From Fidelibacterota bacterium (lineage in GTDB: Bacteria; Fidelibacterota; UBA2242): a stretch of DNA of 37,864 nt. A program made the translations under genes and the position numbers. Shown in pieces: positions 26,473-34,909 of the stretch (position 1 is its first letter; the number at the start of each line of letters is the position of its first letter). The stretch spans positions 1-37,864 of the forward strand of contig JAUVYH010000008.1 of assembly GCA_030603165.1 (NCBI GenBank), given 5' to 3'. The notes beneath the pieces were generated by a model. That model was not told the origin of the DNA. It searched no databases and worked only from the letters and a program-made list of their open reading frames with translations.

Positions 26473-27401
26473 CAATTTAGTTCACTGATGTATTCTGAAA
26501 CGGAAAGCGCCCCAACCGTCGCATCGCCTACCGCTTCGGCGATTTGGCGGAATTTCTTTGAACGTACGTCACCTGCGGCAAATATTCCCCGCAACGAAGT
26601 GTTCATATAACGGTCGGTGATGATATGCCCTTCATTGTCAAGCTTTACAAGGTCTTTGACAAATTCGGCGTTGGGGATCCATCCGATAAAGACGAAGACG
26701 CCGTCGAATTTATGTCGGCTCATCTCACCTGTTTTAACATTCTTGATTTCAGCGCCTTCGACTACGTTTTCACCGTAAATATTTGTTACGACCGAATCCC
26801 AGATAAAATCAATTTTCTTATTGGCAAAAGCCCGTTGTTGCAGAATGGAGCTTGCACGCAATTCGTCCCGGCGATGAATAACCGTTACTTTAGCGGCAAA
26901 TTTTGTCAGGAACAGGGCTTCCTGTATGGCTGCATTCCCTCCGCCAACAACTGCGATTTCTGTGTCTTTATAAAACGGACCATCGCAGGTAGCGCAGTAG
27001 GATACGCCTCTGCCGGTGAACTCTTTTTCACCGGGAACATTCAGCAGGCGCGGGAGACCGCCCGTTGCAATAATTACCGCTTTTGCCCGGTATTCTTTTT
27101 GCTCGGTTTTAATTGTATGATGCTGTTTACCGGGGACAATTTGCAGGACCTCGTCGTATTCCCGGATGTTGACGCCGAATTTTTCAGCCTGCTGTTTGAA
27201 TTTCATCATCAGATCGGGACCGGCAATGCCTTCCGGAAAACCCGGATAGTTTTCAATTAAATCGGTAACATTCGGTATCCCGCCGGTCATGGATTTTTCC
27301 AGTAACACGGTGTCGAGTTTTTCCCTGGCGGTATAGATACCAGAGGTGAATCCCGCCGGACCGCCGCCAATAATGACTACATCGTAGATTTTGTCTTTCA
27401 C
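26472..27401 (-). CDS. trxB: Thioredoxin-disulfide reductase
   Basis: VVIIGGGPAGFTSGIYTAREKLDTVLLEK, GVSYCATCDGPFYKDTEIAVVGGGNAAIQEA, GIFAAGDVRSKKFRQIAEAVGDATVGA. Confidence 0.95.
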   Translation of the reverse strand: MKDKIYDVVIIGGGPAGFTSGIYTAREKLDTVLLEKSMTGGIPNVTDLIENYPGFPEGIAGPDLMMKFKQQAEKFGVNIREYDEVLQIVPGKQHHTIKTEQKEYRAKAVIIATGGLPRLLNVPGEKEFTGRGVSYCATCDGPFYKDTEIAVVGGGNAAIQEALFLTKFAAKVTVIHRRDELRASSILQQRAFANKKIDFIWDSVVTNIYGENVVEGAEIKNVKTGEMSRHKFDGVFVFIGWIPNAEFVKDLVKLDNEGHIITDRYMNTSLRGIFAAGDVRSKKFRQIAEAVGDATVGALSVSEYISELN

Positions 27402-27480
27402 TTGATTCCTCCTGATAAGAGCCGTTGTCGTTAATTCTTACGTTCTAATTATACCTCATTTGAAAAGGGATTTTACATTT

Positions 27481-27649
27481 AACGCAGAGGTCGCAGACCT
27501 GCCCGCCGTTTCCTGTCTGCGTGCGCCTGCCTTTGGTAGGCGGGGGTTATTAAAAATTTCATGTAATTTGGTAATAAATAGTTTTCATTTTTTATTTAAG
27601 ATAAATAAAAATCTTTATAATTCTCTGCGTCCTTTGCGATCTCTGCGTT
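27481..27649. repeat. ~169-bp MITE-like element with CTCTGCG-family inverted termini
   Basis: AACGCAGAGGTCGCAGA (left) vs reverse complement of right end AACGCAGAGATCGCAAAG; internal GC-rich hairpin. Confidence 0.6.
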
Positions 27650-27871
27650 TTTATTTTTTTACCTTTTCGAGTTGGCTCTAATTAGTTGATTCAGAATTAT
27701 CAAAAAAGTTACGCTAATATATTTTACGGGTTTTCATAAAAAGTTCCTAATGTGAATAAACACGGATTCTATTACCAATTTGTAAGTGAATTTGGTTTAT
27801 ATAAGCACTATTTTTTTCATATTGCCAATATAAGCACAAAAAAAAGAACCCGGAGAACATAAACAATTTGC

Positions 27872-27900
27872 TTGACAATCACATATATTGATTCTATTTT
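27872..27900 (+). promoter_or_regulatory. Candidate promoter for the secreted-protein cassette
   Basis: TTGACA (27872-27877), 17-bp spacer, TATTTT (27895-27900); upstream of a long non-coding leader. Confidence 0.35.
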
Positions 27901-27989
27901 GCATATAATTGTGGCTGAAGAAATTTACGAAAGAAAACACTGAGTAATGAAAAAATTAAAATAGACGAAATTGAGGATGGTGACAAATT

Positions 27990-28020
27990 GAAGCAGTTAA
28001 TTGATCTGCTTCTATTTTTA
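27990..28020 (+). terminator. Candidate leader terminator/attenuator hairpin
   Basis: GAAGCAG-ttaattgat-CTGCTTC followed by TATTTTTA. Confidence 0.35.
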
Positions 28021-28057
28021 CTCAGACTAGAGAAGCATAAAAAAAGGTTGCTTGATG

Positions 28058-28154
28058 TTACTCCTCCTATATAGGGAGTAAAATAATTTGTGATTATTAA
28101 ATATTTTATATATATATTTGAAAGCGGTATAAAAATGTTTCATATAGGGAGGAG
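28058..28154 (+). promoter_or_regulatory. Candidate RNA switch: anti-Shine-Dalgarno with an alternative local hairpin
   Basis: CTCCTCCTATAT (28061-28072) complements ATATA(G)GGAGGAG (28142-28154), which contains the SD of ATG 28159; competing hairpin TTACTCC (28058-28064)/GGAGTAA (28075-28081). Confidence 0.45.
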
Positions 28155-28158
28155 TCAA

Positions 28159-31100
28159 ATGAATTATAATAGAAATAATCAGAGCAAAATGCTGTTTTTA
28201 ATTACATTATGTCTTTTATTTTTAATTAATTCTATTTATTCTCAAGAAATTATTAAAGATATTTCATTTAGTGACAATTATTTAGGTATTGGAGATACTT
28301 GCATTATATATGTTGAAACAGATAACAAAGTAGATGCAGTTCAGGCAAATTTATTTGTTTTAGCTGACTTATCAGATGCTCAACCTTTATATGATAATGG
28401 CACACATGGTGATATTACAAGTAATGATCATATTTTTTCTTATAAATTTGGACCATTATCAGAGTCAAATATGATTGAAAATATATCTATTGAAATAACA
28501 GTTACTTGCCAGGATTCAGAAGGGATTAGTTATGAACAAGGTAGTGGCAGCTTTGGAGAATATTTAAGAATTGATAAAACAGTTCCAGAAATTGAATCTA
28601 TGACGGCAAATCCCAAATTAATAACTCCAGGAAGTGTCTCAAATATACAAGCATTACCAAGTGACAATTTTTATGATATTGGATATGTTAAATTTCTATA
28701 CCGTTATGATTTTAGCAATCCTGATGAATGGTTTTACTTAGACTCAGTTTATTCCGAACCATGGTCAACTATTTTGAGTGCAGATATTACAAATATACCA
28801 GAATTGATAAATAAAGAGAAAGAAATTAAAATTAAAGCCTTTTGTACAGATATAGCAGGTAATAAAAGCTCAGAGTCGGAAGTATTGGTAAAAGTGGATG
28901 GAAAATCACCATCAGTTGAAATTAATTCTCCATCTAAGAATGATACATTGGGATTTCAGGATGATATAGATGTGGTTGCTGTTAGAGATGAAGGGGAAGG
29001 TATCTCTGATGACATTTATAAAGTAAAATTTCAAATAGAGTCCATAAATAATCCTCAACCTATAGAATATGGTGTGGATTCAAGTGGTTCAGATGGTTGG
29101 ACCGCAGTCTTATCTCCCTATACATTAAACCTTTCCGGAGATGGATGGTATCGTCTGTACGCAACTGCAATTGATACCGCGGGAAATGAAGACAATAATC
29201 CAAGTAAAATAAATGTAATTATAATAGATTTTAGTCAAATCATTACCAATATCTCATTTGATAATAATTCGTTGAAGTCAAACCAAAAACTTAAAATCTT
29301 TGTAGATGTATCTGACTTCCGGTTAATTGAATCAGTTAAAATAGGAGTTGATCAAATATCGACAAAATATTCAGAGCCTCAATTTGCATATAATAATGGT
29401 AGTAATGGTGATGTTACAGAAAATGATAATAGATTTACTCTGATGATAGGGACATTTAGCGATCAAGAATTACTAGAAAACAATAATTTAAGTGTACCTG
29501 TGAATATAGTTTACAAAACAGGAAATACTTATATTACTTCAAGCGCTGATTTTGATAACTACCTTTTAATTGATGTCACTCCTCCTGATATTACTAACAC
29601 TACAACTATAAAAAGAATTAAAGCAGGGAGTCAAGCGACACTAACCGCAATATCATCTGATAATTTTGGTATTGATCGTTTGCTCTTTGAATATAAACCT
29701 GATGATGAATGGGTATCATTCGATACAGTTACCTTAGAACCTTGGATTGGAAATTTTTCTGGATCAAGAACTGAGAAATATGTAAATAGTGAAGTAAATT
29801 TAAATTTTAAAATAATTAGTTTTGATTTAGCTGGCAACTATAGCTCATCTGGAGTTTTTACAATTTATGTTGATGGTATTTCACCGAAAGCTAAAATAAT
29901 TCAACCTCAAAGTAATGAGATCATACCTTTACAATCTTCTATAAAAATTGATGCTTCTACTGATTTCAATGACGTTAAATATATTGATTTTGATTATAAA
30001 GGAGTAAATGCAGGTAATTGGGAAACTATTGATCGCGATAGTAATGGAAAAGACGAATGGTCTATTGATTTTAACCCTTATTTTCTTGATATCATTGGAG
30101 GAAATTGGTATTTTCTAAGAGCTGTTGCAACTGATTCTGTGTATAATAGAGACTCATCGCCATCCCAAATCTCTGTTTATTTCGATGATACTACCGGTCC
30201 AATAGCTTTATTTACAGATATTAACGGATATGATCCCTCAACCTTCAATAATATAAGAATATCTAATCAGGTATCTATTAAAGGAATTACTAGATCGAAT
30301 GAAGCCTATGATATAAAGGACATAAATGTTTTGTATTATAAAGATGACAATAATAATGGTAGTGATGATGATGGTAATGAATGGATAGGTATTCAACCTG
30401 AATCGCATATATCTGAATCTGATTTTAAAAATGGGTTTAATTGGAATACATCTAATTTAGATGAAGGATATTATTTATTAAAAGCAATAGCAGAGGACTA
30501 TGGTGATAATGTTGATCCATCTCCAGAAATAGTTAAAGTTCAAATAGATCATACGATACCAGCTATAGAATTCCAAAAATTAGTTATAACAATGCCTGAG
30601 CCGGAAAAAGAAATAAAAGATTTTAATAAAGATGTGTATGTCGCTGGTGATCCTAATAATCCTATCGAAGTTTATGCAATATCAACTGTATCTGACATTA
30701 ATACAGTAAAAATATTTAGGACTTATCCCAATGACACATCATGGGTTAAAATTAATGATGCTTCACTTGTGAATGAAAATCTTTGGAAGGCAACATGGAA
30801 CACCAGATTAATTAGCGACTTAGACCCTACAAGAGCTGGTAATCAAAATGTGGGTAGAATTTTACTTAGAGTTATCGCTGAAGATGTAGCAGGTAATCAA
30901 ATATATGATGATATATCGGTGATAGTTGATAATGAAAAACCTACCGCATTTATATATTCAGTAAATAGTGATGATACTCCAGAAAACACCTCAATAAATA
31001 GCATTAGCAAGGCTGAAATTACAGGTGCCTCAGCTGATAATGATGTTGAAAGAATGCAATTTTCCGCTTCGCTAAATAATGGAATCACATGGGAAAGTCT

Positions 31101-33804
31101 TGATTCAGATACACTATTATCAGGTATTCAACCTGATAAAGATGGAACAGATGGATGGAGTGTTTTATATAATGTTCCATTAGTTTGGAAAAACGATACT
31201 GCATTTTTCAAGGTAGTAGCAACTGATTCTGCCGGCAATACTAGTGAATCTGGTACAACAGTAACGCCTGTAATAATAATTGACACAATTGAACCATCTG
31301 TCTCTGTTTCATCACTAAGTTATGACGGTGGAAATTCCTGGATTGATAATCCAGAAGGTTTACACATAAACAGTTCAAACATCGTCATAGGGACAAATAC
31401 TAAAAATGATGAAGGTATTGCAAAGCTTAAATTTCAATATAGGAAAGTGGATGAAGATAATTGGGTTACTTTTGATGAGAAAAGCAATAATCCATTCCAT
31501 TCAAATATTAATATATCTTCTAACAAATGGAATGTAACTAATTTAGATGATGGTGAGTATTTAGTTCGTGTAATTGCAGAAGATTTAAATGATAATATTG
31601 ATTCTTCTCCTTACCCATTAACGCTATTTATTGATAGAACTGCTCCAACTTCATTTATAACTCATATAAATAATATTACAATTGATACCACTAATACAAT
31701 AGAAATAGATCCAAGTAGAAAGATTAATATTACTGCTTATTCTAATGATGATGATTGTGATAAAATATATTTTGAATATAGAATCGCTGATGATCCAAAT
31801 AGCGAATGGAATAAACTGGGTCCGGGTTCTGGCTATGATGAAGATTCACCTTACATAATTAATGGTATTATACCAAACACAGTCGTAAAACCACCTGATA
31901 TACTTATTCGTGTTTATGGTGAGGATACAGCTAAACCACTTTCTAATTTATATGGAGATTCGAATGGAAATGGTGTTATTGATTTAAATGAAAATAAAGA
32001 TATTGATAACATTAAAGTAAGTTTAAGTGATACGACATCTCCCAATAGTATTATTTCGGTAAATGATGGAATATTATCAGCATATACCCCGGATGTTAAT
32101 TTGAAAAAAGTATTGTTTCAATATAAAAAATCAGATGATACTGAATGGAAAAATATAACACCTTCCCAAACAGCTGCATCTGCTTTTGATATAGATTGTG
32201 TTGGATATAAATATACTCTTCAAAATTGGTCACCCGGTTATTTAGGAGAAGGGAAATATCTTTTAAGAGCAATTTCTTATGATGCATTTGGGAATAAATC
32301 TGATAATACTTCTATTACTAAAGTAAATATTACATCCTCTGGTTCTGTAGAACAGATAAGAAATGATCTATTAATGAATGTTAATTTTATAAATAATAAC
32401 AAAGTGATTATTGAAGCTGGGACCGATACGATAACTACTAATTTTATGATTTATGGTCTTTTTGAATATGATTCACCGCCGCCGCCACCAATGGGTTCAA
32501 ATAGGATTTTTATAGAGTTAGAAAATAATGGTGATAACACTTTTTATAGTGAAGTTAATATGAATACTTTTTATAAGGGACAACAGATAAATTTCAATAA
32601 AGCAACTATTTTCATTACCGCTCGCGTTGATACCGGAAATTGGTATCGAATTATTGGTATAGCAAACGTCTGGTCTGATATAGAAAATAATAAAACATAT
32701 GAATCTTTTGATAAACGTATGAAAATTTCCTTTAATGAATCACTTCCATCTTTTGGGAATCTGTCAATGTTTTATACACCTTCCAGTATAGACTCTACCA
32801 GCAACAGTATTGGACAAACTTATCAATTAGGATTATCACAACAAGATGTATTATTATCTCCTAATCCAACAAATGTTATCTTTAAGTACTATGATTCTGA
32901 AATAGAAAACATTAGTGAAAATGAACTAACAGTTGAAAAATATTCAAACGATCATTGGAATAGTGAAAATATCATGATTAATAATATTAATCCAATTTTA
33001 AACCAAATTTCTTTAAATACCTATACAATAGGCAAATTTGGATTATTCAAAATTGATTCAACCATAACAATAGCGGAAGGAAGAGCAACCGGCACGACAA
33101 TTTCTGGAGCTCCTTTCGAAAATATTATTAATAAGAAAAATTTTGATAAATATTTTTCTATTCCTGATCAGACTCCACAATTTAATATCCTTATTTCAGG
33201 TTACACCAGGAAGCTGGATTATTCTAGCGTAGTACTTATTTTTGATAGAGGTACCAGAGATGAACTGATTGTTAACTATGATGGTAACGCTCCTGATGTT
33301 ACCATAAGTAAATCGGGAGATTCAGAACATAAGTGGATATGTGAATACTTGTTTGATGAATTTAATGAATTATCCATAGGAAAACATAACCTATATATTA
33401 ATGCTAAAGATCAGTTCGGTGTATCCGCTAGTACATGCTTAAATTTTATAGTAGACCCGAATCCTGTTCTATCTTTAGAAAATGTGCATGTATATCCAAA
33501 TCCCTGTTCATATTGTAATGAATTAAATATGTCTTGTATAGCCTACCAGTTGAGTAAACGGGCAGTTGTAAATATTAAAATATTTGATTTCTCAGGTGAT
33601 CTCATAAAGATTGTTACTAAAAATGGACTTCGAGATAATGGATATCATGATAGAGAATATTTTGACGTTTCACAAATCGATCTTTGGGATGGTACTGACA
33701 AGTCGGGTCAAAAAGTAGCGAATGGCGTCTATTTAGGTCGTATTATTGTAGAAAGTGGAAATCATAAATTAGAAAAAGTATTTAAAATTGCTGTTTTACG
33801 ATAA
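28159..33804 (+). CDS. Giant secreted Ig-like modular protein with C-terminal FlgD-Ig/T9SS-like domain
   Basis: Signal peptide MLFLITLCLLFLINSIYSQ; repeated Ig-like modules (e.g. YDNGTHGDITSNDHIFSYKFG, YNNGSNGDVTENDNRFTLMIG; TAIDTAGNEDNNPSKI, ATDSVYNRDSSPSQI); C-terminus VHVYPNPC...ANGVYLGRIIVESGNHKLEKVFKIAVLR. SD gggagg before ATG 28159. Confidence 0.85.
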   Translation: MNYNRNNQSKMLFLITLCLLFLINSIYSQEIIKDISFSDNYLGIGDTCIIYVETDNKVDAVQANLFVLADLSDAQPLYDNGTHGDITSNDHIFSYKFGPLSESNMIENISIEITVTCQDSEGISYEQGSGSFGEYLRIDKTVPEIESMTANPKLITPGSVSNIQALPSDNFYDIGYVKFLYRYDFSNPDEWFYLDSVYSEPWSTILSADITNIPELINKEKEIKIKAFCTDIAGNKSSESEVLVKVDGKSPSVEINSPSKNDTLGFQDDIDVVAVRDEGEGISDDIYKVKFQIESINNPQPIEYGVDSSGSDGWTAVLSPYTLNLSGDGWYRLYATAIDTAGNEDNNPSKINVIIIDFSQIITNISFDNNSLKSNQKLKIFVDVSDFRLIESVKIGVDQISTKYSEPQFAYNNGSNGDVTENDNRFTLMIGTFSDQELLENNNLSVPVNIVYKTGNTYITSSADFDNYLLIDVTPPDITNTTTIKRIKAGSQATLTAISSDNFGIDRLLFEYKPDDEWVSFDTVTLEPWIGNFSGSRTEKYVNSEVNLNFKIISFDLAGNYSSSGVFTIYVDGISPKAKIIQPQSNEIIPLQSSIKIDASTDFNDVKYIDFDYKGVNAGNWETIDRDSNGKDEWSIDFNPYFLDIIGGNWYFLRAVATDSVYNRDSSPSQISVYFDDTTGPIALFTDINGYDPSTFNNIRISNQVSIKGITRSNEAYDIKDINVLYYKDDNNNGSDDDGNEWIGIQPESHISESDFKNGFNWNTSNLDEGYYLLKAIAEDYGDNVDPSPEIVKVQIDHTIPAIEFQKLVITMPEPEKEIKDFNKDVYVAGDPNNPIEVYAISTVSDINTVKIFRTYPNDTSWVKINDASLVNENLWKATWNTRLISDLDPTRAGNQNVGRILLRVIAEDVAGNQIYDDISVIVDNEKPTAFIYSVNSDDTPENTSINSISKAEITGASADNDVERMQFSASLNNGITWESLDSDTLLSGIQPDKDGTDGWSVLYNVPLVWKNDTAFFKVVATDSAGNTSESGTTVTPVIIIDTIEPSVSVSSLSYDGGNSWIDNPEGLHINSSNIVIGTNTKNDEGIAKLKFQYRKVDEDNWVTFDEKSNNPFHSNINISSNKWNVTNLDDGEYLVRVIAEDLNDNIDSSPYPLTLFIDRTAPTSFITHINNITIDTTNTIEIDPSRKINITAYSNDDDCDKIYFEYRIADDPNSEWNKLGPGSGYDEDSPYIINGIIPNTVVKPPDILIRVYGEDTAKPLSNLYGDSNGNGVIDLNENKDIDNIKVSLSDTTSPNSIISVNDGILSAYTPDVNLKKVLFQYKKSDDTEWKNITPSQTAASAFDIDCVGYKYTLQNWSPGYLGEGKYLLRAISYDAFGNKSDNTSITKVNITSSGSVEQIRNDLLMNVNFINNNKVIIEAGTDTITTNFMIYGLFEYDSPPPPPMGSNRIFIELENNGDNTFYSEVNMNTFYKGQQINFNKATIFITARVDTGNWYRIIGIANVWSDIENNKTYESFDKRMKISFNESLPSFGNLSMFYTPSSIDSTSNSIGQTYQLGLSQQDVLLSPNPTNVIFKYYDSEIENISENELTVEKYSNDHWNSENIMINNINPILNQISLNTYTIGKFGLFKIDSTITIAEGRATGTTISGAPFENIINKKNFDKYFSIPDQTPQFNILISGYTRKLDYSSVVLIFDRGTRDELIVNYDGNAPDVTISKSGDSEHKWICEYLFDEFNELSIGKHNLYINAKDQFGVSASTCLNFIVDPNPVLSLENVHVYPNPCSYCNELNMSCIAYQLSKRAVVNIKIFDFSGDLIKIVTKNGLRDNGYHDREYFDVSQIDLWDGTDKSGQKVANGVYLGRIIVESGNHKLEKVFKIAVLR

Positions 33805-33833
33805 TAAATGAGTTAATAGAAGGAGAATGAGAT

Positions 33834-34814
33834 ATGTTTTCTAATTATAATATGAAAAAAAGTCTTATATGTATATTTGTTCTTGCTGTTGTTATAAATT
33901 CATATGCTATTGACGGTGGAACCGCATCGTTTTTAAAACTAGGTACTGGAGTTAGACAGATTGGTATGGCTGGTAGTGGGATATCTTATGTAAATGATGA
34001 ATTTTCAATATTCTGGAATCCCGCCCAGCTTGGATTGGTGAATAAAACACAAATAGGTGGAATGTTTTCATTTTTAAAATATGACCGTGTTTTAAATAGC
34101 CTATCTTTTGTAAAAAAGGAAGCCGGATTTGCTTATAGTCTTGGACTTGTTAATGCAGGTATAAAAGATATTCCTCAATATGATGAATATGATAATCACA
34201 TTGGAAATTTTAGTGAAAATAATCTCCTTGTTTCGATGGGGATAGGTAGCGCGTTAAAATTTGTAAATTTTGGTGGCTCTATTAAATTGTTGTATCAATC
34301 TATGTTGGATAACTATTCCTTTGGCTATTCTGCTGATTTAGGTTTGATTTTTAAGATATTCAATATATCAAATATTGGTTTAGTGATACTGAATCCGATA
34401 TCTTATGTAAAATGGAATACTGATAGTGAATGTGAAAGCAAACTTTATCCTATTGCAAAATTAGGAGCAAGTTTTTTCCCTAATAATATACTTGCCATAT
34501 CAGCTGACTGGGAGAGAGAGTTAAGGGATGTTGAGAATGATAAATTTCGCATCGGCACAGAAATATCTATTGTTCCAGAATTTAAAATAAGGTTAGGTAC
34601 TTTGTATAAAAATGGACAGAATGAACCGGAAATTGCTTTTGGTACCTCGTTCACATATAAAGGGATTACTACTGATTATGCCTATACTTCCGATTTAAAA
34701 AATAATGCATTAGGTGCAGCGCATTTTATTGGTATTTCTTATAATCTTGAAAAATTACCAAAGATATTTGAAAATAAAATTAAATCATCTAACAAAAATA
34801 ATGATGGGAAATAA
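33834..34814 (+). CDS. PorV/PorQ family outer-membrane protein
   Basis: GTASFLKLGTGVRQIGMAGSGISYVNDEFSIFWNPAQLGLVNKTQIGGMFSFLKYDRVLNSLSFVKK; barrel-like C-terminus; RBS aaggag. Confidence 0.82.
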   Translation: MFSNYNMKKSLICIFVLAVVINSYAIDGGTASFLKLGTGVRQIGMAGSGISYVNDEFSIFWNPAQLGLVNKTQIGGMFSFLKYDRVLNSLSFVKKEAGFAYSLGLVNAGIKDIPQYDEYDNHIGNFSENNLLVSMGIGSALKFVNFGGSIKLLYQSMLDNYSFGYSADLGLIFKIFNISNIGLVILNPISYVKWNTDSECESKLYPIAKLGASFFPNNILAISADWERELRDVENDKFRIGTEISIVPEFKIRLGTLYKNGQNEPEIAFGTSFTYKGITTDYAYTSDLKNNALGAAHFIGISYNLEKLPKIFENKIKSSNKNNDGK

Positions 34815-34909
34815 AAAAATTTTTAAAAATCCCTTTTTTATGTTTTTATAATTAACTTTATGAGAACAGTAATAAATAGGAAAATGAAAAAATTAATAGG
34901 GTAGAAATA

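Noticed and set aside
26625-27260. 211-aa plus-strand ORF
   Set aside because: Entirely antisense to trxB, which has clear conserved motifs; shadow ORF.
27915-28075. Short open frame RNLRKKTLSNEKIKIDEIEDGDKLKQLIDLLLFLLRLEKHKKRLLDVTPPI upstream of the giant gene
   Set aside because: No ATG/GTG/TTG start with an RBS in frame; more likely untranslated leader.
28090-28158. Translation start of the giant protein at GTG 28090
   Set aside because: ATG 28159 has a strong SD (GGGAGG) at good spacing and leads directly into the signal peptide; 28090 lacks an SD.
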